Shown in pieces: positions 16,582 to 24,851 of a stretch of DNA of 64,000 nucleotides (position 1 is its first letter; each line of letters begins with the position of its first letter). The translations under genes were made by a program, and so were the position numbers. This DNA comes from CAYTPI01 sp964439625 (lineage in GTDB: Bacteria > Chloroflexota > Anaerolineae > Aggregatilineales > UBA3940): assembly GCA_964439625.1 (NCBI GenBank), contig CAYTPI010000015.1:1-64000 (forward strand). The letters run 5' to 3'. The notes under the pieces are model-generated. The model was not told the DNA's origin and searched no databases. It saw only the letters and a list, made by a program, of their open reading frames with translations.

Positions 16582-17112
16582 TCACCTATTGATTAGCCTA
16601 TCCGCCTCTGCCATGAAGGCGCGCGAACGCTCAATGTAGGTCTGAGCAGAGTAGCGGTTGAACTCAATTTCTTCCTCGGTCAATGCTCGGACGACCTTGG
16701 CAGGGGCCCCTAGTATCAAGCTGTTGGGGGGGAAGACCTTACGCTGCGTCAGTAAGGCCGATGCCCCGACAATTGAGTTGTCGCCGACGACGGCTCCGTT
16801 CAGCAGTACAGCCCGCATGCCAATCGTGCAGTTCTTACCGACCTTAGCGCCGTGAATAATCGCTCCATGCCCAATGGTAGTCCCTTCATCGACCTCGGCA
16901 GGGTAGCCGATATCAGCGTGAAAGATACAACCTTCCTGCACATTACTACGTGCCCGAATGATGATCGGCGATTCGTCAGCGCGGAGGGTTGCGTTGAACC
17001 AGACGCTGGTGTAGGCCTCCAGTGTGACATCCCCGACGACGATAGCGCCGGGGCCAATCCAACTGGTTTCGTGCACTTGCTCCGGGCGGCGCCGGGTATT
17101 GAATTTACTCAT
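16582..17112 (-). CDS. Gamma-carbonic-anhydrase-fold protein, PaaY-like
   Basis: A left-handed beta-helix hexapeptide-repeat protein of 176 residues with zinc ligands His65 (IFHAD), His82 and His87 (IGHGAIIHG). Such proteins in aromatic-CoA clusters (PaaY, CaiE) act as thioesterases or accessory proteins, while YrdA-like ones are carbonic-anhydrase homologues. The context favours a PaaY-like role in removing dead-end CoA thioesters. It lies between the CoA ligase and the MobA-like gene on the same strand, 31 bp after the ligase. Confidence 0.83.
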   Translation of the reverse strand: MSKFNTRRRPEQVHETSWIGPGAIVVGDVTLEAYTSVWFNATLRADESPIIIRARSNVQEGCIFHADIGYPAEVDEGTTIGHGAIIHGAKVGKNCTIGMRAVLLNGAVVGDNSIVGASALLTQRKVFPPNSLILGAPAKVVRALTEEEIEFNRYSAQTYIERSRAFMAEADRLINR

Positions 17113-17143
17113 TCATATTTTTCCAGTTTCTGTCGTTCGCCGC

Positions 17144-18706
17144 TTATCCTGTTACGGCGTCGCGCAGGCGGAAGCGCTGAATCTTGCCGGTCACTGTCTT
17201 TGGCAAGGAGTCTACGAACTCAATCATACGTGGGTACTTATATGGTGTAATCCGGGATTTCACAAAGACTTGGAGTTCTTTTACCAGTTCATCTGATGGT
17301 TCAAAGCCTTCTTGCAGCACGACGAATGCTTTCGTCCGCTTAATTTTGTCCTCATTGAGGACAGCAACCACGCCACTTTCCAGCACGGCTGGGTGTTCAA
17401 TGAGTGTGTTTTCGACTTCAACCGGAGATACCCACTGCCCACTGACTTTGAACATATCGTCGGAGCGACCACTGTAGTAGTAGTTGCCGTCTTCATCTTG
17501 ATAGTAGCGATCACCCGTGAAAATCCAATCCCCACGGACAGTCTTCTCAGTCTTCTTTGGCTTGTTCCAGTAGTAAGGCGTTGCGCTGTCTCCCTTGACC
17601 ATCAGGTCGCCTGTTTCACCGCGTGGCACTGGGTTACCAAATTCGTCGATGATTTTAGCTTCATAGCCCGGCACTTCTTTGCCACTGGAGCCGGGTGTCA
17701 CGTCACCGAGGCGGTTGGAAATAAAGATATGTGTCATCTCAGTAGACCCAATGCCGTCGAGGATATCCACGCCGAAGCGCTCTTGCCAACGACGGTACAG
17801 TTCTGCTGGCAGGGATTCGCCTGCCGAGACACAGACGCGCACGCTGCTCAGATCATAGGTTTTTTCCGCGTCGGTCACTGCTAACAGCGCCGCGTAGAGC
17901 GTTGGGGCCGTATAGAAGATTGTCGGCTTAAAGCGATCAATCAAGCTGAAGACGGCGTCTGGCGTGGGCCGACCGGGGTGCATCACTGTGCTGGCACCAA
18001 CCGCATAGGGAAAGGTCACGTTGTTGCCTAAGCCATAGGCATGAAAGGCTTTCGAAGCAGAAAAAGCAATATCATTTTCTATGATGCCAAGTACTTGCTT
18101 GGCGTATGTTTCGATGGTGTAGGGGATATCGTGCTGAAGGTGGACAACACCCTTTGGAAAGCCTGTGCTGCCTGAGCTATAGAGCCAGAATGCCTGATCA
18201 TCCTTATGGGTGGGCGCTGGGTCGAGTTCGGGGGAGGCGGCTGCAATCCATTCATCCCAATAAACTGTGTCCGGTTGATTATCACCAGCGACGATGACGT
18301 GGTCGAGTTCCGAGCACCCGTCAATGATCAGAGCGATTTTTTCATACAGGGGCGCACTGACGACGACGGCCTTGGCCCCACTATCTTGAAGTAGGTATTG
18401 ATATTCTTCCGTTGATAGGATGGTATTGGTGGGAATCGGAACATAGCCCGCCCGAATAGCACCGAAGAAAGTGGCTGGAAACTCAGGCGTGTCGAGCAGG
18501 AGCATCATCACCCGTGAACCTGGCTCCATGCCGAAGCTTTTCAATCCATTACCGACGCGGCAGGCTGTTTCGGCTAGCTGGGTGTAGGTGACTGCCCGTT
18601 CTTCGCAGTAGACGGCGACTTTATCGCCGCGTCCTGCCTCCAGATTATGGAATAATACCTCACTAACGTTATACTGATTAGGTAAGTTAAATTTAACTTC
18701 ACTCAT
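17144..18706 (-). CDS. Benzoate-CoA-ligase-family acyl-CoA synthetase
   Basis: An ATP-dependent aryl-CoA ligase of the ANL superfamily, 520 residues from the ATG at 18706, which has AAGGGGG upstream. An in-frame ATG at 18775 gives an unlikely 23-residue extension. The AMP-binding P-loop SSGSTGFPKG is followed by VVHLQHDI, typical of benzoate-CoA ligases. STEMTHIF, TGDRYYQDEDGNY and the final Lys in TVTGKIQRF complete the motifs. It would make benzoyl-CoA or a hydroxybenzoyl-CoA. It is first in the leftward operon and the only CoA ligase in the window, so it may supply the PaaABC-type epoxidase region. No BoxAB is present. Confidence 0.87.
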   Translation of the reverse strand: MSEVKFNLPNQYNVSEVLFHNLEAGRGDKVAVYCEERAVTYTQLAETACRVGNGLKSFGMEPGSRVMMLLLDTPEFPATFFGAIRAGYVPIPTNTILSTEEYQYLLQDSGAKAVVVSAPLYEKIALIIDGCSELDHVIVAGDNQPDTVYWDEWIAAASPELDPAPTHKDDQAFWLYSSGSTGFPKGVVHLQHDIPYTIETYAKQVLGIIENDIAFSASKAFHAYGLGNNVTFPYAVGASTVMHPGRPTPDAVFSLIDRFKPTIFYTAPTLYAALLAVTDAEKTYDLSSVRVCVSAGESLPAELYRRWQERFGVDILDGIGSTEMTHIFISNRLGDVTPGSSGKEVPGYEAKIIDEFGNPVPRGETGDLMVKGDSATPYYWNKPKKTEKTVRGDWIFTGDRYYQDEDGNYYYSGRSDDMFKVSGQWVSPVEVENTLIEHPAVLESGVVAVLNEDKIKRTKAFVVLQEGFEPSDELVKELQVFVKSRITPYKYPRMIEFVDSLPKTVTGKIQRFRLRDAVTG

Positions 18707-18895
18707 AATTGGTTTCCCCCTTAAAGCTACTTGTGCGTGAATAGAATCAGTAATGTTCAACGGATTGAGCATCAAAATTTGATGGTTGCAGGTTGGGTTC
18801 AGAGCATGTCAACCGTATGGTAACCTAGCTGGCACATCAGAAAGCGTTTTCTTAATTGCGTATGCTAATAGATAAGGCAATAAATATAGTCACCT

Positions 18896-18919
18896 AGTAA
18901 ACATGTGTGTTTGTTTACT
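18896..18919. promoter_or_regulatory. Perfect 8-8-8 inverted repeat, candidate operator
   Basis: AGTAAACA (18896-18903) and TGTTTACT (18912-18919) are perfect inverted arms around an 8-nt spacer. The site lies between the leftward promoter at 19039-19011 and the aryl-CoA ligase start (18706). The dimensions suit a dimeric repressor of TetR or GntR type. The bound protein is unknown. Confidence 0.5.
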
Positions 18920-18985
18920 TTAGTAGCTTAACGCAGCAAGTATCTGGTTCACTTAAGACTACCAGACAGTAGATACCAGTACAGC

Positions 18986-19039
18986 AGAAAACGAGCACTT
19001 GGTATGTTTTATCGTAGCAGTATTCATTTTGAATGTCAA
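18986..19039 (-). promoter_or_regulatory. Leftward promoter with operator-like motif (copy 4)
   Basis: On the minus strand TTGACA (19039-19034), a 17-nt spacer and TACGAT (19016-19011) are followed by CATACCAAGTGCTCGTTTTC, the shared operator-like motif. It would drive the ligase/PaaY/MobA operon with a leader of about 300 nt that contains the inverted repeat at 18896-18919. Confidence 0.55.
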
Positions 19040-19419
19040 CCTGCGTTGAATGGGGATCGGTGTATGCGTATGGTATCTGATCTGGTGCGCTCGGCGAGCA
19101 CCGTAGTCAGCGGGTTGGCAACGATCCCCGCCCGACCCATACATATTGCTGAGACGTCTCATGAGGGTTTTCCTGAGCATCCGATGCGCTCATTCTGATA
19201 GGTAGTGTTTTAACACGGCGCTTTTTACTGTTAGCCCAAGTACGAGAGACCTATCATAATTTTAAGACGATTGCCCTGAGCAGTTAGCCAGAACATGGCC
19301 TTTTCACCCACATCCGAAGGTGATAATCTATGCAAGACATATCAAAATATGTCGTTCGTCTGACTCTCTGTCTTCTGCTAACGTAGTAGCAAAATACTCT
19401 ACATCAAGGAGCATAGACT

Positions 19420-19686
19420 ATAGTAGAACAAGCACCTGCTGAGAAGAAAAAAGGGCTTTCACCTTGGATCATTGCGCTTATTGTCATCGTCGCCCTGATT
19501 GTTATTACACCCTGCTGCATCATTGTGATCTTAATCTTGCTTGGCCCATCGATCGGTAACGTATTCAGCAATATTCTGCTTGAACTCGAGCTAACGCCCA
19601 CTCCTGATGTCCGCGACATCGGCACCACTATCAGTGTTGCTGCTCTGTGGCTCCCGCTCTATTGTTTCAACCCCCCGCGAGATTAA
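19420..19686 (+). CDS. Small membrane protein with probable ATA start
   Basis: An open frame of 88 codons begins after a stop at 19414-19416 and contains no ATG, GTG or TTG near its head. AAGGAG (about 19406-19411) is spaced 8 nt from ATA at 19420, the likely but non-standard start. The product has a Lys-rich N-terminus (KKKGLSPW), one long hydrophobic helix (WIIALIVIVALIVI then CCIIVILILLG), then GPSIGNVFSNILLELE. I have a weak recollection of similar GNVFSNI sequences in Chloroflexi small membrane proteins. Codon use looks coding. A sequencing error in an ATG is the main alternative. Confidence 0.6.
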   Translation: MVEQAPAEKKKGLSPWIIALIVIVALIVITPCCIIVILILLGPSIGNVFSNILLELELTPTPDVRDIGTTISVAALWLPLYCFNPPRD

Positions 19687-19894
19687 CCTTCAGAGACTGT
19701 CCTTCATTTAACGCGCTTTAAGGGCATCTGTATCGCTTAACCTTGTACCTGTGTAAATGTGCGTTCAATACCGTTGGCAAATACAACTCACGTATCAAGG
19801 CAAGTTAAGGAGTTGTGGTCAACACATTTGATTCGATAATCCTCGTCAGTTCGATCCTTGCCACTCATTTGATCCGCGCTACAATCCGCACGCT

Positions 19895-22120
19895 ATGACA
19901 GTCAAACAACACACTCTCCCAATCCTGCTAGCAGTTGCCTATTTTGTTGTCGGCGTGCTCTACAGTGTGGTCAACCCGATCCACGAGGCGACCGATGAGA
20001 TTCGCCATTATCGTTATGTGCGCTACATCGCTGATCTGGGTCAACTGCCGGTGCAGTCAGAAGCGGCGGGCAATGCCCAAGCGCACCATCCGCCCCTGTA
20101 CTACGCCAGCGCCGCGCTAGCCAGCTTCTGGGTACGCACCAGTGATCCGCTCTACGAGCCTGTGGGCAACCCACACTGGAGCTTCCGCAATTGGGAAGTT
20201 GGCACGGATAACAAAAATCTGTATGTCCACGGGCCAGATGAGGCCTTCCCCTACCGAGATGCGGCACTGGCGTCACGGTTAGCGCGCTGGACAACGTTGT
20301 TATGGGGGGCGGGTGCCGTCGCCTTGACGATACTCAGCGCGCAGACTCTACTCCCAAATCAGCGCGATATCGCGATCATGGCGGGACTATTGATTGCTTT
20401 CTGCCCAATGTTTTTGTATTTAGGGGCGGCGGCGAATAACGACGTGCCCGCCGGGTTGATGGGCGCGGCGATCACACTGGTGAGTTTATGGCTTGTGCGC
20501 GATGGCTTCTCAACCCGTCGTTTGATCATGCTTGGCGTACTGTACGGTCTGGCCTTGTTGACCAAGTTCAACCTGCTGGCGATGGGCGGCGTGATCGCGC
20601 TGGCGCTGCTGCTGGCCCCAACCACTGCAGGGCAGAGCCGCATCAACGAAATCCTCAAAGCGGGGACAATTATCGCGGTTATCACTTTGCTGATCGCGGG
20701 TTGGTGGTACGTCCGCAACACGCTGCTGTATGGTGAGCCGACCGGCTTCCTACGTCTGACGGAGATCTGGGGCTTTCGTGACCCTGATGAAGGCGTTCAA
20801 TTGGCATGGCGTGAACTGGGCTATGCCTGGACGAGCTTGTGGGCGCGTTTTGGTTATGGTCAGATACCTTTGCCACAGCCCTTCTATCTGACGGTCGGCA
20901 TCGTGGCTGTGCTGGGCATCGTTGGCGCCGCCGCCTACCTGCTCGTCAAGCGTGGTGATGTCAGTGTGGCGCAGTACAAAATGATCGCGCTGCTGGCTGC
21001 CAGCGTCTTGTTGAACTTCATCGTGCTCTACGCTTACATCACGGTTAGCCCTGCCGGAGCAATGGGCCGCTTCTTCTTTCCGGGGATGTCCGCATTTGTG
21101 CTGCTGGTCGCCTTTGGGGTCGGCGTCTGGCTGCCGCGCGCGCTGCGGCTGCCTTCAACTGCGGTGATGGGGGTAGCGATGCTGGCCTTCGCCCTGATCG
21201 CGTTGTTTGGCTACATCCAGCCTGCCTATGCTGTACCGCAGTCTGTTGTGGTCGAGCCAAGTAAACCCATCGCAACGCTGGGAGAGAACGTTCGCATCCT
21301 TGACTACACCGTCAGCACTGAGCAAGCACGCCCAGGTGAGCAAGTCGATGTGACCGTAACTTGGCAAGTGATTGCACCGACAGCTGAACCGCACGCTATT
21401 TTCATCCACCTGATCAATGAACAGGGGGTGCTGGTCGCCCAGCGCGATACCTACGCTGGCTTGGGTACCTATCCCTCGCACTGGTGGCAACCGGGCCATA
21501 CCTTTCGTGAGACGTACCGCATCTTTCTACCAGATACAGCCTACCTGCCCGATGACCTCGACGTGCGAATCGGGTTGTACAACGTCAATGATTTTACGCG
21601 CCTTCCCATCGAGCAACCGAATGCCGTCGCTGATGCCTTAACTTTAGGCCAACTCAGTCTGCTGGAAAACCCGGATGCGCCGTACCCGAACGCGACTTAC
21701 GTCAACTATAATGGTTACTTTGCGCTGGTCGGTTATGAGATCAGCCCGCGAGTGATTGAACCCGACGACGAAGTCGAGGTGACGCTCTACTGGGAGGCGA
21801 TCAACCCACCGGATGATGTGACTTATAAAGTGTTCATCCAATTGATTGCAGGGTTGGACGCGCGCTGGGCCTCCAACGATGGGCCGCCCGTCAACCCGGC
21901 GACACAGACAATTGACTGGCAGCCGGGCGAGACTTTGAAAGATGTGCGCGTGCTCAACACCGATGACGATATCCCCCTTGGCCTCTATGATATTCACGTG
22001 GGTTGGTTCAATGATGACGGTGAGCGGCTGCGCATCCTCGCAGAGGACGGACGCATCCTAGAAAACCATCTGGTACTGGGGCGGGTGGCTGTCGCTGAAG
22101 ATGTCGCAGAAACTGATTAA
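19895..22120 (+). CDS. GT-C type membrane glycosyltransferase (PMT/ArnT-like)
   Basis: A 741-residue polytopic membrane protein. After the first helix, the external loop carries the acidic GT-C motif ATDEIRHYRY and then HHPPLYYASA, typical of lipid-phosphate-sugar-dependent glycosyltransferases (GT39/GT83 type). About a dozen hydrophobic segments reach residue 450. A long soluble C-terminal part follows with two similar beta-sandwich-like segments (around 480-590 and 610-720, each with a 'VxVTxxW/LYW' start and an 'IHVGWFN'-type end). No clear ribosome site is seen. The next gene, a paralogue in architecture, starts immediately after its stop. Likely role: glycosylation of envelope proteins or lipids. 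Confidence 0.78.
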   Translation: MTVKQHTLPILLAVAYFVVGVLYSVVNPIHEATDEIRHYRYVRYIADLGQLPVQSEAAGNAQAHHPPLYYASAALASFWVRTSDPLYEPVGNPHWSFRNWEVGTDNKNLYVHGPDEAFPYRDAALASRLARWTTLLWGAGAVALTILSAQTLLPNQRDIAIMAGLLIAFCPMFLYLGAAANNDVPAGLMGAAITLVSLWLVRDGFSTRRLIMLGVLYGLALLTKFNLLAMGGVIALALLLAPTTAGQSRINEILKAGTIIAVITLLIAGWWYVRNTLLYGEPTGFLRLTEIWGFRDPDEGVQLAWRELGYAWTSLWARFGYGQIPLPQPFYLTVGIVAVLGIVGAAAYLLVKRGDVSVAQYKMIALLAASVLLNFIVLYAYITVSPAGAMGRFFFPGMSAFVLLVAFGVGVWLPRALRLPSTAVMGVAMLAFALIALFGYIQPAYAVPQSVVVEPSKPIATLGENVRILDYTVSTEQARPGEQVDVTVTWQVIAPTAEPHAIFIHLINEQGVLVAQRDTYAGLGTYPSHWWQPGHTFRETYRIFLPDTAYLPDDLDVRIGLYNVNDFTRLPIEQPNAVADALTLGQLSLLENPDAPYPNATYVNYNGYFALVGYEISPRVIEPDDEVEVTLYWEAINPPDDVTYKVFIQLIAGLDARWASNDGPPVNPATQTIDWQPGETLKDVRVLNTDDDIPLGLYDIHVGWFNDDGERLRILAEDGRILENHLVLGRVAVAEDVAETD

Positions 22121-24040
22121 GTGAAGCACCGCACGTATTTCCCCCTCGTCCTGATTCTGCTGCTGGCGTGGTGGTTGCGCGTCAGCCAGTTTGAAGCCGC
22201 GCCCCCTGGCGTTATTCATGATGAAGTTCGCAATTGGCTCAACGTTCAGTTGATCTACGCGGGCGATATCCGTGTGCTGTATCCATACGGGGGCGGGCGC
22301 GAGGCTTTCTATCTGTTTATCCAAGCGCTCTCCTTCAAGCTGATCGGCACCAACCTGCTCGCGGCGCGTTTTCCCTCGCTGTTGTTTGGCATGCTGGGCG
22401 TAGCGATCAGTTATGCGTTTGGCAAACGTCTGTTTGGGCACTCTGCTGGATTGATTGCGGCGCTTGGATTTGCGGGCTCGTTCTGGGCACTGATGTTTGC
22501 TCGCTTGGCTGTGCGGACAGGCTCGATGCCCGTCATGGCCTTGCTCAGCGCGTATGTCTTTCGGCGGGCCGTTTACTACCGACCGCACCCAGCACTGTGG
22601 TTGTATCCGCTGGCGGGTGGGCTGCTTGGTCTAACGCTGTACACCTACCCCTCCGCTTTGATCTTCCCGGCCGTGATAGCCGCTTGGCTGCTGCTTGACT
22701 GCCTGTTTCGTAAACGACCGATCAAAGAAGCGCTGCCGCTCGGCTTTGCCTTCGGTGTGCTGCTGCTAGTCGTCCTGCCGCTGATCAGTGCCTGGCGCAA
22801 CCCAGATGCCACCGCCCGCGCCGATGCCGTCAACGCGCCGCTGGAGGCGCTTCAGCAAGGCGACCCCAGTTTAATATTGGCAAACATAGAACCTGTGCTC
22901 GGTGTGTTCACGGTACGAGGTGATGTTGGGCTGGAGTTCAACGTACAGAACCAGCCGATCTTCCCGACGCTGCTGGGGTCGTTATTCTATGTGGGGGTGT
23001 TGTGGGCGCTGGCTGGGATGGTATTTTCACCCAAACATCGGTCGGCCTATGCGCTCTGCCTACTGTGGTTGGGTGGGTTGCTAGTACCCACACTTGTGAC
23101 GGAAGACCCGGTCAACCCGTCGCGAACTATCGGGCTGCTGGGGGTCGTCTACATGTTCCCAGCAATTGCCCTCGGCGGTGTGTTGTCGCTGAAGATATCA
23201 CAGCACTTAAAAAACGGGGCTGGCATCCTGATTGTATTGTTTCTAGTGGAACAAGTCTGGCAGACCCACCGCGCTTACTTCAACACATGGAACGAAAACG
23301 AGGTGGTCGAATTTCTCTATCAGAAGGAATACCGCCAGATCGCCGCGGAATTAGATGGCGTCTACGCTGGGCCAGAGGTCGCAATCGGCGGGTTGACCCC
23401 TTTTGAGCTTGACCCCGCGACGCTGCAATTGTACCTCACCGGTGATCAATTGGCGCTGGCCGCGGGCTACTTTGACCCACAATCAGCGCTGCTGGTGCCC
23501 CTACATGCACCCGGTACCGCTTGCGTCGTCCTGCCTGACTTTGTCAGCCTGCACCCCGCGCTGGAGGCCAACCTCAGGGATTGGGGCTACCGCGACCAAT
23601 TCGGCAACCGTCTGCCGGGGGCCAGTGCCTGCGGCGGCTTCCACAGCCAACTCTCACCGATTTACGACCTCCTCGAACACCCCCCACTGACCACCTTCAA
23701 TGCGGGCGAGCAAGACTATGCTTCACTGCTGGTGGTTGAGGTCATCGACCGGCGCGAGCCGCTGACGGTCTTCACTTATTGGGAGACGCACACCGCCAGC
23801 CCCGTTGAACTACGGCTGTTCGTCCACGCGCTTGACGCCGACGGCGCAATCAGCGCGCAGAGTGATATCCTTGGTGTGCCCGCCCAGCAGTGGCGAGAAG
23901 GCGACTTGTTTGTGCAGGTGCATGAGCTGCTGGTGGAAGATGCGTCTGTGGTTGATGGGTTTAACGTCGGTATCTACCAACCAGAGACTGGCGTCCGCTT
24001 AAGCACATCAGATAGCCGCGATGTGTTTCAAGTGCGGTAG
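22121..24040 (+). CDS. GT-C type membrane glycosyltransferase, second copy
   Basis: A 639-residue polytopic protein that starts at a GTG abutting the previous stop. The motif PPGVIHDEVRNW after helix 1 and GGGREAFYLFIQA match the first-loop acidic motif and following segment of GT39/GT83-like transferases. About ten membrane helices are followed by a soluble C-terminal region with a beta-rich segment near 540-635 resembling that of the upstream protein. The tight spacing implies one operon. The sugar donor and acceptor are unknown. Confidence 0.76.
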   Translation: MKHRTYFPLVLILLLAWWLRVSQFEAAPPGVIHDEVRNWLNVQLIYAGDIRVLYPYGGGREAFYLFIQALSFKLIGTNLLAARFPSLLFGMLGVAISYAFGKRLFGHSAGLIAALGFAGSFWALMFARLAVRTGSMPVMALLSAYVFRRAVYYRPHPALWLYPLAGGLLGLTLYTYPSALIFPAVIAAWLLLDCLFRKRPIKEALPLGFAFGVLLLVVLPLISAWRNPDATARADAVNAPLEALQQGDPSLILANIEPVLGVFTVRGDVGLEFNVQNQPIFPTLLGSLFYVGVLWALAGMVFSPKHRSAYALCLLWLGGLLVPTLVTEDPVNPSRTIGLLGVVYMFPAIALGGVLSLKISQHLKNGAGILIVLFLVEQVWQTHRAYFNTWNENEVVEFLYQKEYRQIAAELDGVYAGPEVAIGGLTPFELDPATLQLYLTGDQLALAAGYFDPQSALLVPLHAPGTACVVLPDFVSLHPALEANLRDWGYRDQFGNRLPGASACGGFHSQLSPIYDLLEHPPLTTFNAGEQDYASLLVVEVIDRREPLTVFTYWETHTASPVELRLFVHALDADGAISAQSDILGVPAQQWREGDLFVQVHELLVEDASVVDGFNVGIYQPETGVRLSTSDSRDVFQVR

Positions 24041-24074
24041 GGTTGAACTTCTTTGATCCGAATCAGATGTAGAA

Positions 24075-24104
24075 AGACCTGATTATGCTGACGCCATCAG
24101 GTCT
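24075..24104 (-). terminator. Possible terminator between convergent genes
   Basis: AGACCTGA (24075-24082) pairs with TCAGGTCT (24097-24104). On the minus strand the stem is followed by a short T-rich stretch. It lies between the glycosyltransferase and the leftward SufE-like gene. Confidence 0.45.
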
Positions 24105-24120
24105 CTCTGGACAGTACGTG

Positions 24121-24570
24121 TTATTCCTTCGCTTGGGTGTGGGCGTAGTTCTTCACCATGTTGATGATGCCCATTAGGCCGCGGCCCTTGCCCATTGATA
24201 CGTCCTTGCCGAACAGGTCATAGACCAGATCGGTGGGGATTTTTTCGACCTCTGCCGGCGTTAGGCCGTCTAGCGTCTGCTTTAGGATGGCGCTCATCGC
24301 CATTGCAGAAAGCCCCTGTGGGTTCTCCACGGCAAATTCAAACCTCATGGTGCCGTCATCTTGGGGTAAACCCCACACATACGCATCTGACTCACACGCT
24401 GTGACGTGGGCCTCCTCCAAGAAGGGGCGAGTGGCAACCTCTTCCGGCACTGGCTTGAACTGATCAGCATAATAGATCAGCATGTCAGTGCGTTCCTGGC
24501 GGGACGCCACCCATTCAAAGTCTTCCATAATTTGCTTGAGCTTCTCGGGTAGTGTGTCTTTGTCTACCAT
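24121..24570 (-). CDS. sufE: SufE-like sulfur acceptor protein
   Basis: A 149-residue protein of the SufE family, which takes persulfide sulfur from a SufS-type cysteine desulfurase. The acceptor is Cys59 in HVTACESDAYVWG. The surrounding pattern (RTDMLIYYADQFKPVPEE before it, GLSAMAMSAILKQTLDGLTPAEV after it) fits the family, although the usual VxGC reads VTAC. GAGGAG precedes the ATG. No SUF genes are adjacent, so it is a stand-alone copy. Confidence 0.82.
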   Translation of the reverse strand: MVDKDTLPEKLKQIMEDFEWVASRQERTDMLIYYADQFKPVPEEVATRPFLEEAHVTACESDAYVWGLPQDDGTMRFEFAVENPQGLSAMAMSAILKQTLDGLTPAEVEKIPTDLVYDLFGKDVSMGKGRGLMGIINMVKNYAHTQAKE

Positions 24571-24851
24571 GGTATCTCCTCATTCAATCATCGCGTGTTC
24601 ATATTATATGCAAGCGGGTGCAGTGCAGCACCACTATGGCTGTTCACTGCACTTTGGCACTTTTTGAAAAGAAAATACTGTTCGTTAAAAGCGTTGTTCC
24701 TACACAAAGCCGTAACGACAGGCCTTTTGGATGACAACTATTCCACAAAACACCACACTTCTCAAGAATCTGATGGCCTGTTCCCCTTGACTCAAAGGCA
24801 ACCAACCCCAGCCTACAGGCGCGAGGCCAAAGGGTGCCCTAACTACAACGG

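Noticed and set aside
19004..19198. Rightward open frame starting MFYRSSIHFECQ
   Set aside because: Its start shares codon-aligned similarity with the sequence at 2042 and 364, but that similarity is explained by the repeated promoter/operator element on the opposite strand. The rest does not look coding.
19799..19862. tRNA-like segment: GGCAAG and CTTGCC ends with GTTCGATCC before the 3' end
   Set aside because: Only 64 nt long, with no D-stem or anticodon stem of the right size. The T-loop-like sequence is fortuitous.
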